Shown here piece by piece: positions 11,247-24,802 of a DNA stretch of 64,000 nt (position 1 is the first letter of the stretch; each line of letters opens with the position of its first letter). Made by a program: the position numbers and the translations under genes. The DNA comes from Nymphaea colorata (Eukaryota > Streptophyta > Magnoliopsida > Nymphaeales > Nymphaeaceae): contig NC_045146.1 of NCBI RefSeq assembly GCF_008831285.2, forward strand, positions 1,950,001-2,014,000. The letters run 5' to 3'. Below the pieces are notes generated by a model. That model did not search any database and was not told the DNA's origin. It saw nothing but the letters and a program-made list of their open reading frames with translations.

Positions 11247-13483
11247 ATGGGGGAAGGAGAAGATGAGATTCGCCTCAGGTACTCGTCAGCCCTCTCCGTG
11301 GAAGAAGTCGTTAGGAGGAGGTCTGACAGAGTGAGACGCCTCTCTGGGATTTACAGGAACTGGTACTGGACGCTAATGGAGGAGATGAGGTTCAAGTACA
11401 GAGAGTATTATTGGAAGTTTGGGAGAAGTGGGTTTAACGAGGAAGAGGAAGGAGAAGGAGATGAAGAAGAGCGCGTGAATGGAGGCAGAGAACGTGTGTT
11501 GCTAACGGGTCGCAAGAACGGCGAATATGTCATCCCCGCGAGAATGGAGGAGGATGGTTGTGAGTTTCTGGATGGAGAAGAGGTGGGTGCATTGGGATTC
11601 ATTGATACAGTGGGGCAAGATGGTGGTGGTTTTGAAGATAGCAGCGGGGAGAATGGTATTGGGCTTCCCGGGAGTGGTTTTCCAGCGAGTGGCGACGATG
11701 GGTTATTTGGCGAGACGGGACATTACGGTTTTGGGTTCTCTGAGAGAGTGTTTCCGGCCAAAGTGAACGGGAAGAGTTGTGGGTTTGCGGAGGAGCTTGG
11801 GTATACGGAGAAGATGGGGCAAGGCGGATGTGAATTTCTTGGAATGAGCGGGAATAAAGGGTTCGTCTTCCCGGAGATTGGTTTTCCGGCGAAGGGTCAG
11901 AGCGGACATGGGATCGGGATGAGGCCCGAAGACGACAGTTATGGCATCATGGGGAGCGGCTTTCCTTCAAAAACAGAAAAGGGTGGACGCGAGTTTGCGG
12001 AGAACTCCTTGGAAAGTGGATGTGGATTTTCAGGGAATGATTTGCCCGGGAAAGTTGGACAAGATACGTATGGTTTCTCAAGGAAAGCTGGTGAAAATGA
12101 ACTCAGGGTTCCGGACCGTAGGTTTCCTTTAAGCACAGTTCAAGGAGATTCTATTATTCAGACGAAAACCAGTGAAAATAGTGCAGTTTGTCCAATCAAG
12201 ACGAGCGATAGCCACTGTGGATTTGTGGGATGCAAGTTGAAACCAATGGCGCTTTGCAGTTTCTGTCATTCGCACATTCTGTTGGATAGCAAACAACAAC
12301 TGTATAAAGCATGCTCCTATGTGATTAAGAGGTTAGCTCGATTTGTCTGCAATTCTTTTATCCTTTTTATCTCTGTTAGGTGCCTTAATGATGATTGACG
12401 TTCTGATGTGTCGTTTAAATTAGGCTAAACTTTGTTTAGAACAAATAATTCAAAATTGTATGATGCTATTGCTGATAGTTTCTGTGTTTTTCTGTTCTGA
12501 TAAGTTATTAGCTTGCATAATAAATGTGCACGTCTCTGATGCAAGTCATAGAGCGCGAAGGAAAAAATTATTTTAGTAATTGATTCACATGCAATTGGCA
12601 TTTGATTTCAAGAGGCAAGAGGAATACTAGATGGCGTGTTACGCTAATCTAGAGTTTACGAACTTGTGGAGTGGGATTCTCATTGTATGTGTACGCTCCT
12701 TGACAACTTTGGTTCTATGAACGTCTGGCGGACAACTGTGGCTCTATATGGTTTCTTGTTTCTTGGAGGCTAGTTCTTTTCCTTATCGTCTATGCGTGAT
12801 AGTTTCGTATAAACTATTATATTGCATTTGAGAAAAATTTTGCATGCCATCAATGATGCGTCTTGTCAAAGGATCTTTCTTGAAAATCCTAGTTGCTGAA
12901 TGCGATGGGTCACACAGAAAGCCAGGTAGAATCTTCTTCTAAACAAAAAGTTGAAAGTATTTGTGAGACGTACATAGTGCTTAAAATGAAGTTTTGGGAA
13001 CCATAATTTCTTAGAAATTTGTTTGGAGTACCCCTTGGCTGGCCTTTTTGCGAGGCCCTTGAAGAAGATTTGTGGAAGTTAACAAATAGAAAAAAGCTGC
13101 TTTCCAGTTCATAAATATTGTTTTTCTTTATAGTAATCTGGATGCAGGTTTTTTTATTTGCTGATTTTTTTCCTTATTTCTTTGGTCATGGCAGTGGACA
13201 AGCAGGTCCTATTATTTGTGGGAAACCAGTCCTTAGAGCAGCTGTGCCTTCCCTCTGTGCTTTGCACTTCCAGAAAGCCCGAACGCATGTTGCTAGGTCA
13301 CTGAAGAAGGCGGGTCTTAATATGTCCTCTTCGAACAAGCTTGCTCCAAAGTTTCATGTTATAATTTCTGAATACGTACACTACATTCAGACTAGAAGAA
13401 GAGGTACATATCAGAGAAATCAGATTCACAATAAAAACTCGAGTGCCAAAACATTTGTCATTGTCAAGGATGAGATCATATAG
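11247..13483 (+). CDS. INO80D/KANL2-like zf-C3HC3H chromatin protein, two exons
   Basis: Exon 1 is 11247-12331 and exon 2 is 13195-13483; the intron has GT-AG ends and the join (AG+T) gives 457 residues. Residues 15-58 (VEEVVRRRSDRVRRLSGIYR, then WTLMEEMRFKYREYYWKFG) match the N-terminal helix block of plant INO80 complex subunit D-like proteins. Residues 315-389 are the zf-C3HC3H domain, with Cys 315, 324, 329, 337, 340, 356, 370 and 383 and His 341, 343 and 386, including CKLKPMALCSFCHSHIL and ICGKPVLRAAVPSLCALHF. Residues 390-432 (KKAGLNMSSSNKLAPKFHVI and on) match the family tail. Related proteins sit in INO80 or NSL acetyltransferase complexes in the nucleus. Residues about 90-305 carry Gly/Phe-rich FPAK-type repeats that I do not recall in relatives. 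The exon 1 ORF reads past the donor into the intron and stops at 12398. Confidence 0.88.
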
Positions 13484-16400
13484 TGAGACTTGTGCCAAGT
13501 GCTGATGGAATTTAAAGCCTTCGACAATTTTAACATTCATATTACAGACCCTACCAGCCTGATGGTAAACATATACAAAGTTATATATGGTGCCTTCCAC
13601 TATCCAACTGGGACATGTTCTAGTACATGGGATTTGGGCACAGAATATGGAAGTTGCATCCAGAACATATATATTGTGCTTAAAATGCTTACTATCAACA
13701 TAAGATGATGGGTAAGTTTTCGCTGAGAACTGAACAATTTTTGGGTATTTCACTGTCACGATAAGATCTGATTCTCACAGACTGGATGCTGTGTTGCATC
13801 GTTCTTTGACCCAGCTAAGTTCATTAGGCTCTTATGCGTACGGTGGGAAGCTGCTTTTACAGTAGAAATATTGGGCATGTGCTGTTCACTTGGTTGGACA
13901 TTGCACAATGAGCCAAGACTTGCCTCTTCAAGCTTCTAAGTTGTTGGTTGCATAAGGTTCCTGCCCAGTATTTGCTAGACGAGATGCTATCAGCTATGAT
14001 GAGATTTTGCAAATTACATTCGGTGCCTGTTTTGAATAAGGTATTTATTTCCTTTAGTTTTTTTCTTTGTTGAGGTCATTAGGTTAGCACGAGAGAAAAT
14101 ATCATATGCAGACTTGGAAAGGATATGACATTCTCCACAAACTTGGTTTTCCTTGTATCTCCTTATCCTGTTCTTAATTGCTGAGGACTTTGTCATAAGC
14201 TTTAGAATTAGAATAGTTATTTATCATTTGAGTTCTGTGGCATTAATCACCTCCAGCTGTTGTTTGAGGATTCCATTGACGTTGAAAAGATGAAATAGTA
14301 GAAGTCTTTCAGAGTCTGTGGTTGGATACCCATAATTTACTTTTATTTATTTATTTTTTTTTCTGGTGGCTATATTGCAACTGGACCCTCTGAAAAGATT
14401 ATAAAATTTCAATCTCCTTCCTGAATTTGATTAACAAGGGAGGTCTTCATTACAGTCTCATGGTGTTCCTCAGTGATGACCATTCAAACGAAACCTTTTC
14501 TTCTCAGATAAACATAACTGGAACTATTGTTCATTCCTTAAACCTGTGGGTTGGAATTTGGAACATGATCCTTTCTGCAAATTGAACTTCTAAACCCACC
14601 ATTCTGTTCTGGACATGCACTTGGATCTCTTTGGAACATCTCATGCAAGTACCTGATATGGTGATGCTTGCAGTGTGCCTTCAAATCTGAATATTGTATG
14701 GTGCATTTTTCTCATGCGGACTAGTATATGTGGCAAATTTATGGAATAAAATGACCTACTGTGTAGTAATGTGGCAGAATTTTGTTTTGATTTTTAACCT
14801 TCTCTTGGCTGTTACGTCTCATGGATGCTTCATTTGCCAGCAAGCATTGTATCCCCTTGTATATAACTAATATAAGGCATATTAGAAGCTTCATAGAGGT
14901 GGGTGTATCCTTTATCTGCAGCCATATCCATGTCCATGTGATTGTAGGTTAGCTATTGTTGAGGTTCAAGAGGCAAAAACATACGTTGATCTATACTTCA
15001 AAATTTTCATCTTGGCTCATTATTCCTAATATTTGTGCTGATTTTATGCTCACTGTTTCTGAATTTATCACCTTGATCTAATTTATGGAAGATTATTTCT
15101 TGGGCTGGAACATTATGTTACCACTATGTGTTTGCTTTCTGAGTATGTTAATGTTGCATGTAACATATTTTGCCTGTGATAGGTATTATAATTATAAAGC
15201 AAATAAATAACTGAAACTAGTCCTAGGATTGCACTGGTCCTGTATGAGGTGTAAGTGCATCCTACTGCACCCATGAACCATAAGATACAATATTTAGAGC
15301 ATTAGGCGACTCCCCACCACAAAGATAAAAGCTCATGAGTAAACAACAATGTTTTTCAGTGATATAAATTATGCAAAATTTGATCATTTACTAAATGGCT
15401 ACTACTAAATTTCTAATTTTAATTTTTAAAACTAATCCCAAAAATAAAAACGAAAATCACTAATGTAATTGGAAAGAAGGAACATAAATGCTCAATATAA
15501 TCGCAGCTTTCGTGTTAACTTGTGTTTTCATTATAATAATAAAGGTACTATATATGTATGTATGTATGTGGAAGTTTGTGCAGGCACTTGCACACATATA
15601 AACTTTTAATGCAGAATCACATGTGACAACAAGAGGTGAAAAAGAAAATTGCTCAAATGCAAAAGAAGAAAAAGAAAACAAATCTATCTAAATAGAACAA
15701 GAATAAGGAAACAAGAACAAAAAGTTAGGTTAAAAAAAGTTAAAAAACTAGGCTGTTGAGCATTTAGGCATCCTGGGAAATGTTCTAGGTGTGTTCAAGT
15801 GGAAACTCAGATCGGAACAGCTACTGTAGCCGACAAGCCAAGCTCAAGGGCCTAAGTGAGCCTAGTTCCAAGCCTAGGCAAGTCTTTGAAAAATAGTTTG
15901 AGGGAGTCCAAAGTGTTTTTTCTGTTTAATGTCACATAAAGCTCCTTTGGAATGAGTTTTCGAGTTTGATGTCAGGGAAAGTGAAATATGAGGATAATTT
16001 CATGGTGCATGAGAGGTTTGGTGATTTTTTGTTTAGTAGCCTAGTTCAACTTTCCAAGATAAAATGTTTGAAGTTTTTTTTTTAAATGTGTTTTCATTTC
16101 TTTGAGCCTTTGAGGTTGAAGCATAAATTAATATTAAAACTATTGTTTCTATACTCTGTTTGTTTAACTCTGAGATCTAGTTTAACTCATTAAGTTGGTA
16201 ACTTATTTCTGGTGAAGCATTCATCCCATCCATGGTTTGTATTTTTTGTTCTGTCACCTGGATACGGTCAAAGATTTATGGATAGAACCAGTTTTATGAT
16301 CTTTCCATGATAAAGAATGGAAAGTCCCCAATTGACTGTCTGTGTGACAGATGTTTTTTCTTATATTTGTTGTTCCATGAAATTTATGAACATTTGAATA

Positions 16401-19400
16401 TGGTGTAGCCTTTTTCGTCAAGATAAGTTTCTCTTACAATATGACTGTTTAGTTTTGTAACTTTGTTTTGGATGTTTCCTGCATGGAGAGGGTGTTCTGT
16501 ACAAATTTATGATTTTATGATGTGTTACAAATTTACAATAGTTTCTTATTTTAAGTTCATTAATATAGGTCTTTACAATGTTGATGTCAATGGTAATGAA
16601 TGAGTCTCTGCATCCTTGAAAGTCGACTTTCATGTTAACTTCTCCAGAAGCCAGGAAAAATGCTCTTTTATAATGTCTTTCCATATTGTGGGAAGCATGC
16701 CTCACGAAACAAAATTGTGCTTGACTTAAATGTAAAACCACTAATACCATAGTTACCAAATACCAGGATTATTCTTTGCAAGAATTTGGTGGGAGTTATT
16801 TTTCCAAGCTGTGGTTTTCCTTGAGAATATATTTGCAAAATTATAAAGAACCAAGTAGAGAATTTTTGAAAACATAAAATGAACAAAAAGAAAAAAGTAT
16901 GTGTTTAAAAAACATGAAGACTTTTGAAAATCCAGGAAGATATGAGAAATATCCTAGGACGATATGCCAATATTTTATCTTTTGTGATATTCTGCTGATA
17001 TTATCTGCTGCTTTGAAATAGCAATAGTTTCAAAATATCAGCAAATTTTGTGGCTATGGTCTCCATACACTCACAAACAATTAGTAGTTGCTCTCCTCAT
17101 ATGAAGGACATTGTAGTTCACTAAATGATGGCTCACTTGACATTTCTCTATGAAGAGGTTTTCCTTAAAATTTAAGCCAATGTGTTTATTATTTGTTTCT
17201 TCTATGAGAAAAAATGTGTTATTTTCTACCAATCTGTCTACACTATATTGTCAAGTGTTTGTGGGGCTGTGATTCATTTATACTTTTTGTTTTTTATTGT
17301 GGCATTAGTGAGGTGTTTCTAATGTTAGTAGCATTTTTGTTTTTTTTTTTTCATTATTTTTTCATATAGGCTAGTCATGAGGTCATCTGACAATAATATG
17401 CATGCATATTTTTTGAGACCAAACCAAAGGAAGCTTGTCGATGATGGACAGCATCTTGTATATTTTTGGCCTGTTTTTGGCATAATATTGGAAACATATT
17501 TTAGATGTTTCTTTCACTTATATGGACCTGGAAGAAGTTGTTTTTGGCCATTGCGCTTCTTGAGTTTGTATTTTCTCTTGGCCAATGTTCTTTACTGTGT
17601 TCATCCTTCTCGACCCAATTTGATTTTTCTCCAGTTCTCTGTGAAGGTTAGGTAGGTGCTTCACTTTAATCTGAAAAAAAATTAGTACAACACCAGTATC
17701 TCACGCATGATTGTCCTTTAAAGGTCTAAACTTAAGTTTCATTCTTTTCCTTTTTGTTGCTTGTTCTACTTCTATTGGGCCTAGTAGACTTTCAAACTGA
17801 CACGGTGCTTCAAGCCATTCTTCTTGGCTTCTAAATTGTTTGGTCCTTTGAAGATGCATGGCTCTGTCTTGTAAAATATCTAGATCCTTTAACCTATTTG
17901 GCCATTTCAAATGGCGTTAAATGCAATTTGCTTAACTGGAATGATCTTCTGCATTATATAACTGTTATCTTTTGTGTCTGTAGGCAATTCATTGGCATTT
18001 TGGTTTTTTGTGCAGTTGCATTCATGGGAATATCAAAAACCAAGAAGGATGGCTGCAAAAGCACTTTGTGCAGCATAAAAATACTGAATTCGTGAAAGGT
18101 TTTGTACGGTGGAAGCTTTATCGTGTTCAGGTGAGTCTTCCATAGAAGTGTAAATAGCTTTCTTGGCTGCCCATCCTGAGTGCCGGTTGGATTTATGTGC
18201 TACTCTGGGCAAAGTCAAAACTGCTTGCTGCTTATATTGAGTTGGTTCCAGTCTGAATGACTGCATCCAACAGCCAATGACTTGCAATTTATTTAGCGAA
18301 TTTTGTTGGCTTGGAGCTACTCATGATTCCAGATGGCCAAATCTTCTTTTGTGTTTGATGTTGCATCTCTCTTAAACCTGAGCGGGCATCAGTAAAAGTT
18401 AATCCTCACTTTAGGCTTCCACATAAATTTCCCAGTTATACCGTGGAAAGATGTGATGAATTTGAATGGTTGTGTGCCTTTTGTCAACATCTTATTTGTA
18501 GACATACATGATTTGTCAGCTTAAAAAATTGCATCTTATAATTAAAATGAAGTGGTAAATTCTTGTGTGTATGATGCTATTTTTGTTCTGGTCCAGGTTG
18601 GCAGCTGAACTTGGTCTGCGTTGCCAGGTTAGAATTATGCTTCCATGTTGGGAGCTTTTGGGTTTCTTTGAATCCCGCTTTCTGTTCAGCTTTCTTCCCT
18701 GGCTTCGGTGATGGAGCCGTATTGAGAACAATGGAGTGGCTTTCAGCACCTTGCTGTGGATGATACCGTGGAGTAGGCTTCTGCTTTTGTGTTGGCTCTG
18801 ATGTCTACTTGGAAACACTGCTACTGTTGTTATTTTGGTCTTAGTGCGCAAGATGTCCAACCGGCTCCAGGGGAACCTCCAAACACTTGAAAAAGATATG
18901 GTGACACATGACAAAACGTCATTTTCCTTTAAAGGAAAAGGTGGAAAGCCTCTCTCAGCCTAAACTGACACTGAAAACATGAGCTTTTATGTTTTCCATC
19001 ATGTTATCTATTAGCCAAAGTCTCTTCTGGAGATGAACAACATTAAGATCTATATCAAAAAAACGAGAAATGTAAGCTTCATAAGAAATTTAAGTTTTGT
19101 GAGAAGTTTAAATGCTAGTCTTCACATCCTCCTTTTGCGGTCAATATAGTACATACAAAATTGTTCATGTTCTCAAGAGTGCTCACACAAAGGCACCTAC
19201 TTCATGCATATGGCGAAGTCTTAAGGAACTATTTGGCAATAGGAACAGTTTCTTATTGTTCCATCCGTCAGCCTTGGGGCAGATTTATGAATGAATGAAC
19301 TATAGTGTTCAATCTTTAAGGTTGATTCATTGAACAATAACAAATTGTTACTGTTGTCAAATAGCAAGGAAGCAATTCCCTGTTAATTGGTCAACCATGG

Positions 19401-19611
19401 TGTAGGTTATAATACCATGTTAAAAATTTGTTGAGAACAAAGTTTTAGCTGCAAACTTCACCTCACAATAGACCTCTGTATGTTGCAGAATCCAGGGTGA
19501 ATGGTGCTATGGTTTTGAAAGTATCTATACTCCAAATTCATGCAGAATCATGTCAATATTGTCATAAGTATGGTCATTCAATGATATAATGTACTCAAAT
19601 TATTAAAGGTC
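13484..19611. other. Downstream non-coding region, no second gene supported
   Basis: The first few hundred bases would hold the 3' UTR of the KANL2-like gene. Short frames at 17377-17655 (plus), 17701-17910 (minus) and 18516-18914 (minus) have no recognisable domain. Positions 17980-18140 hold CAG/GTGAGT and similar splice-like words (for example CGTGTTCAG/GTGAGT at 18122-18136) with no open frame across them. GTAT tetranucleotides occur at 15553-15570. Confidence 0.4.
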
Positions 19612-19619
19612 CTCCTAAG

Positions 19620-19813
19620 CAGTGGCGTAGCCACATTGTGGCTGGTGTGGGCAGTTGCTGACACCAGCCTTTTAAAAGTTTTTAATTTTTAAATATAAAT
19701 CTTAAATATTTATTCTTATATATATATATATATATATATATAAAGGTGTCGCACTAAATTTGAGTTTGTTTAAACAAGTGCTCTTCGAGCCAATTTTTCT
19801 GGCTCCACCATTG
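19620..19813. mobile_element. Small non-autonomous hAT element (194 bp), perfect 8-bp duplication
   Basis: The left end CAGTGGCGTAGCCAC and right end (reverse complement CAATGGTGGAGCCAG) are imperfect inverted repeats. CTCCTAAG stands exactly on both sides (19612-19619 and 19814-19821). The interior is AT-rich with a short TA run at 19720-19742 and no coding capacity. The termini are of the CAGGGGCGGAGCCAG type seen at 20746 and 30836. Confidence 0.88.
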
Positions 19814-20587
19814 CTCCTAAGGATCTACTTAGCATGCAGTTACAGTTATGTCTAGGACACCTATTAGAGATGGAAGTTGGTATTTGGTTTTCCAAGGCTA
19901 GCTACCATATCCACACAACTTGAACAAATTGGTCATTCATTTAAAATATAAGGCAATAGTACAACCAAGATGGATAATTTACATATTTACAAATAAAACA
20001 TATTGGTTCTTGTTCTTTTCATAACAATCTATTATGTCAATATTTGTTTTATATTCCTAAAATTACTAGATATCTTTTGTTTATCCAATGGTTTCCCAAG
20101 ATATTGATGCATGCTTTGAATTTTAAGCAAATCACTATTGTGTTAAAGATCAAGCAACAAGGAACATGATACTGCAGGGAACCAACAACAATGGATTGCA
20201 TTCATGAACTTCAGGGCAAGACGAAAGAAACATATTTTTGCAAAAATGCTCGTCTAGATAAGTGGCAGAAAAGATTAGGATATCTTGCCTTGATGTAGTG
20301 AATAAAGTTGTACCTCATTTTGTGCTTACCATTTGAACGTATCGTTGAAGTTACTTCTGTGAATCTTGTTGAAAGAAGAGTCGATTTTTTTTTTTTTCGG
20401 ATGTTCCGCTTTATGGTTCAAGGACCTTCAGACATTATACATTCAAATGTTTGACAACCAAACCATGAATATCAACTCAAATGTTACTTAATAAGAATAA
20501 ATATTAAGCAGCTTCAATATGATGGTGGAGGAGATTACCAAGCCTTACTGAATTGTTGAGAGAATGTAATATAGGGCACAAGATCTC

Positions 20588-20590
<3 letters not shown>

Positions 20591-20663
<73 letters not shown>
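20591..20663. repeat. (TA)n microsatellite
   Basis: An uninterrupted TA run of about 73 bp. It lies upstream of the hAT element and has no coding meaning. Confidence 0.97.
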
Positions 20664-20667
<4 letters not shown>

Positions 20668-20801
20668 CATGAAATAGGCTTGCCCTTGATGGATTAGTCT
20701 CAAATCCTCTCATATCGTTAGTGTTATATTCTTAACACCACAGTCCAGGGGCGGAGTCAGGATTTTTTTCAGGGGCGGACCAAACGGTCTAATGAACTAT
20801 A

Positions 20802-20903
<102 letters not shown>

Positions 20904-21392
20904 CACTCACACACTTTAGATAATATTTGCAAACCACAGTATAGTAGAAGTGAACACATGTTGTATATAATTGCCACGTCATGAACGTGAAGCGCGACCC
21001 GTCCTACGACATATTAAATAATTGCTTGTGTCGTTAGCACAAAACGTGCTGTCCTCAACAAATAAGCTGCTCTATTTCTATTACAGTGACGTAAGTGTGA
21101 GCAGTGAGCATAAGGTAGACATACAAATATCAGAACTCAAAATATAGCAAATAAATACATCTATAAACTCCAAAACCAAAACATGTTATTTATCTAAGAC
21201 AAACAGTTTTGCATTCTTTTTATGTAACACAATCAGTTTTTTGCTTCTTTTTTTATTGAAAATAGTTACATATTATCATTCATCCACCTGCACAATAAAA
21301 TATAAACAAAAACTACATCATTTATTATTAAAATTAAATAATGACTCAAGTAAACATTAACATAAAAATGATGCAACAAAATACTTTACCTA

Positions 21393-23640
21393 TTACAATT
21401 GTGCTCTACGACCTTTTATCTTATAAAAGACATCAATAATATCATTGAAGTTAAACATTTGAGCAATTTCTTTTTCAATATACAAAAGTAAATAATCTGC
21501 AAAGAATTCATCTTCCATTTTGTTACGCAACCTTGTTTTAATAAGTTTCATAGCAAAGAATCTCTTTTTTGTAGTTGCAGTGGAGACCTGAAACATTAGA
21601 ATGTGACTAAGCAACCTGTATACATAAGGATATCTTTCATTTTTTTTCTACTACTTACCATTATTTAATATATATATGATAGTGTACTCAAATTTTAAAA
21701 ACGTGGATGATGATAAATATCACTCTTATAATGTCTCAACTGATAATTTAAATTCATAAGATTTGAGTGTAGAAAATCTTCAAGATAAAACTTCTCTGTA
21801 AGAGTGTATGCATCTTGTGCATTAAGCGACTCATGTTGATCTTTAAGGTAAAATGTCGACATTAAACGTAGTATTTCCATAGAATTTTCATTAAATTTAC
21901 TGTTCAACTCTATCAACTAAGAATTAATGGTAGCAATAAAAATATCGACATAATAATGATGTCTCATTGTAATAAAATTACGTTCACGACGAGAACGTGA
22001 TCCCCTAACAAAATATTGAACATCGATATCTTGAATAAGGATATCATGTTTCATACAAAATGCTCCCACAGTATCTATAAATGAATCCCAATCATTCTCC
22101 ATAAGTTCTTGTAGGAACTTTTTTAAATTATAAACCATAGCCATTGCATTTAAAATATCTTGTTTTTGTCTTTGCAATGACTGACAAAGAGTATCACTTT
22201 GTCCCAAAATTTTTTGTACCAAGTGCAAAATAAATACAAAGTTAAATGTTGTGATCATGTCGTAAGTTGAAAGACCTTCACCCCGTATTTGATATGTTGA
22301 CCCATTGTCTTTTAAATTTTTCAATACTATACATGTTGCATTGTAGTGATCCAATTTGATTAAGTCATCTTCCTGTTTCAAGTTCATCTATAGCAATCTT
22401 AAATACAAATTCAGTTTCATGCAATTCATCATTACATTTACTGCTTGCACTAATAACATTAATTACATATGTTAACTGTTCAAAAAATTTATGAACATGG
22501 GCAACTTCTTTTGAAGTTGCAACAAGTGCAAATTGTAATCTACGAGCAAAACAATGAACATAATATGTATAAGGACATTTATTCAAAATTAATGCTTGCA
22601 ATTCATTCAATTTACCTCACATATTACTAGCACCATCATATCTTTGACCCTACATATCTTGAATGCTAAGATTATGTTGAGACAACAAAGTAGAAATTGT
22701 ATTCTTCAAAGTAATTGTTGTAGTACCCCTTACATGCACAACATCCAAAAATAGTTTACAACTATAAGAACAATGGCCATTTGCTCTTTTTTAGATTCAT
22801 CTCGAGCTTCATCAATAATAATATAATATTTAGCATCACCAATTCTTCTATAACTCTCACTTTACTTGCAAAAACATGTAAAATTTCTTTCTAAATTGTT
22901 GGTGATGTATATTTAACATTCTTTGAGACATTATTGAAGACAACTTGTGAAACTCTGTCATTATAACTAGCTAAAGTTTTAATGAACTTAATAAAGTTAT
23001 CTTGATTCAATGGACTTGAACTTTCATTATGGTCTCTAAAAGCACAAATTTGAAATGATAATCAACGAACTGCGTCTATAGATGCCTTTAATCTCAAGCG
23101 AATGTTGTAAACAAGCTTTGAACTTTACTTTTCAATCATTTTATCTATGTGTTTGCTTTGACGACTTAAGTTATGAAATGCTCACACATTCATATTATGA
23201 GGCGAATTTTGATTTGTCCCTTCATGAATACGAAATGTACATGTTTTCTCACTACCACCCATCCTCTTCCAAACTCTGAATTCTTCAGTAATAAATGGAC
23301 TGTCATTTGAATTTGAAGTATTTAAAAGATAACACGGCAAACAATATGCACTATCTGTTTTGAAAGAATATTCTAACCATGAAAATTTTTGAAACCAACT
23401 TAGCTTGAAATTTATGAGGATGATTTGAAGGACATGACATTAGATATCTATGAAGCTTGTATTGTTATGGCTCGTAATTAATATATGCTCGCCTAACTTC
23501 ACCTCTCTCATTACTGATATCTCCCATATAGGACATCCCAACCCTAGATTATGCACGATGTTTTCTTTAGTTTCAATTTTTGAATACTTAAAAGGTGGAG
23601 AATCTGAGTAAAAAGAACAACATCAAGAGCTTTCAGACTA
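21393..23640 (-). pseudogene. Broken hAT transposase (ZMYM1-like, DUF4371 and hAT dimerisation)
   Basis: Fragments on the minus strand run in family order. Near 23510-23400 are remnants of the N-terminal region (WEI-like, then EVRRAYINYEP). At 22610-22365 is a DUF4371-like core (NKCPYTYYVHCFARRLQFAL) and at 22387-21917 the following helical region. At 21614-21393 is the C-terminal hAT dimerisation block (STATTKKRFFAMKLIKTRLR to YKIKGRRAQL). Stops and frameshifts separate the pieces, and in the dimerisation block the usual ERSFS reads KKRFF. The intact family cuts and pastes hAT DNA in the nucleus. This copy cannot make a full protein; it may mark the source family of the small hAT elements in the window. 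Confidence 0.85.
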
Positions 23641-24600
23641 GAACCACCAACATTTTGGTTTTCTCTTTTTTGGTTTTCTTTCTCTTGATTTTTCCCTCTT
23701 GGTTTTCTCCCTCTTGATCAATAACTTGTTTTTTTTTAAATAATCTTGAATATTTTTCATCATCTTATCAATAAGCTAACAAGAAAAACCTAAAATTTAA
23801 AATAAACAATAAGAGTTAAACATTTTAGATTATATTTAATACTTTATCTCGGAAAGATCAGATTCTAAGCTAGGCTAAGCATAGCACCATATTCGGCTTA
23901 TTAAGAACTAAACTAAACTATTTGGCTTAAATTCCATTGAACTCGCAAATGAAGATAGAAAATCAAGTAAAATACCATGTAATTAGCAAAAATCCAGTAC
24001 ATGATCCTGAACGGCAAGATGGACATACATCGGTGTCATAAAGAGAAGCTACCGGCCATCATGATACTAAAATCCCACATCACACAAAGCACAGAGGAGA
24101 AAATGGCCAAAAGGGCCAAAAGATAGCTCAAGCACCTCAAGCCATAAGTAACATTGCCATTCAAATCACCAAGTACTCAGATCCATGTACATTATGAAAG
24201 TCCAAACCAGCACCTTGAGTAACAAGCAATCTAACCTAAGAACACGTGCCTACCCAAAAAAGCTAACATGTCGTCAGAGATTAACAATCTAAACTAATAC
24301 GTGTTAAAATAAAAACCTCATTTGATTAAATTTGTAGTTCAATCAACAATTAGAGTCCGAGATTGCAACCAACGGAGCCCGAACTCTTGAACTCCTAAGC
24401 TGTCGTGCCCACCGGCAGCAGATCAGAAAACCAAAATTACTAAACACAGAAGTTAAGCAATCTCCAAAGACATTGACAATCGACACCAAAATGACAAGTC
24501 CATAAGCGAAAACAGCCTCACACCAAGAAGCCCATACCAGATACCACCAGAGTAACCAGCTCATTCAGATGATTAACAGACGTTGTTGTGTTGTGGGCCA

Positions 24601-24666
24601 GGGAGGGAGGGAGCCAGCGAGAGAGAAGGGCGAAATAGGGAGGGAGGGAGCGAGAGGGAGGGCGGG
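24601..24666 (+). other. G-rich tract with quadruplex-forming pattern
   Basis: Runs of GGGA repeats at 24601-24613 and 24638-24666 give at least four G3 tracts with 1-6-base spacers, the canonical G-quadruplex pattern. The tract lies about 0.95 kb upstream of the transposase fragments on the transposase's own strand, so it may be the decayed promoter or leader of the hAT element, C-rich in the sense strand. Confidence 0.5.
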
Positions 24667-24802
24667 GCCGGCGAGCGGCAGGTCGGGCCAAACTAAAAAA
24701 ATTTGATTTTTCAAATATAATTTTTTTTTTTCTATAGGTTTGGGTAGGGACATGGCACAGACGGCCCCCCTCCTCCCTCCTTCCTCTGCCCCTGCCGCAA
24801 TC

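Noticed and set aside
13298-13759. 153-residue minus-strand frame
   Set aside because: Antisense shadow of exon 2 of the KANL2-like gene, whose sense frame contains conserved family motifs.
17377-18914. Possible exons of an additional gene (frames at 17377, 17701, 18033, 18516 and splice-like CAG/GTGAGT at 18131)
   Set aside because: No recognisable protein and no continuous frame through the splice-like words.
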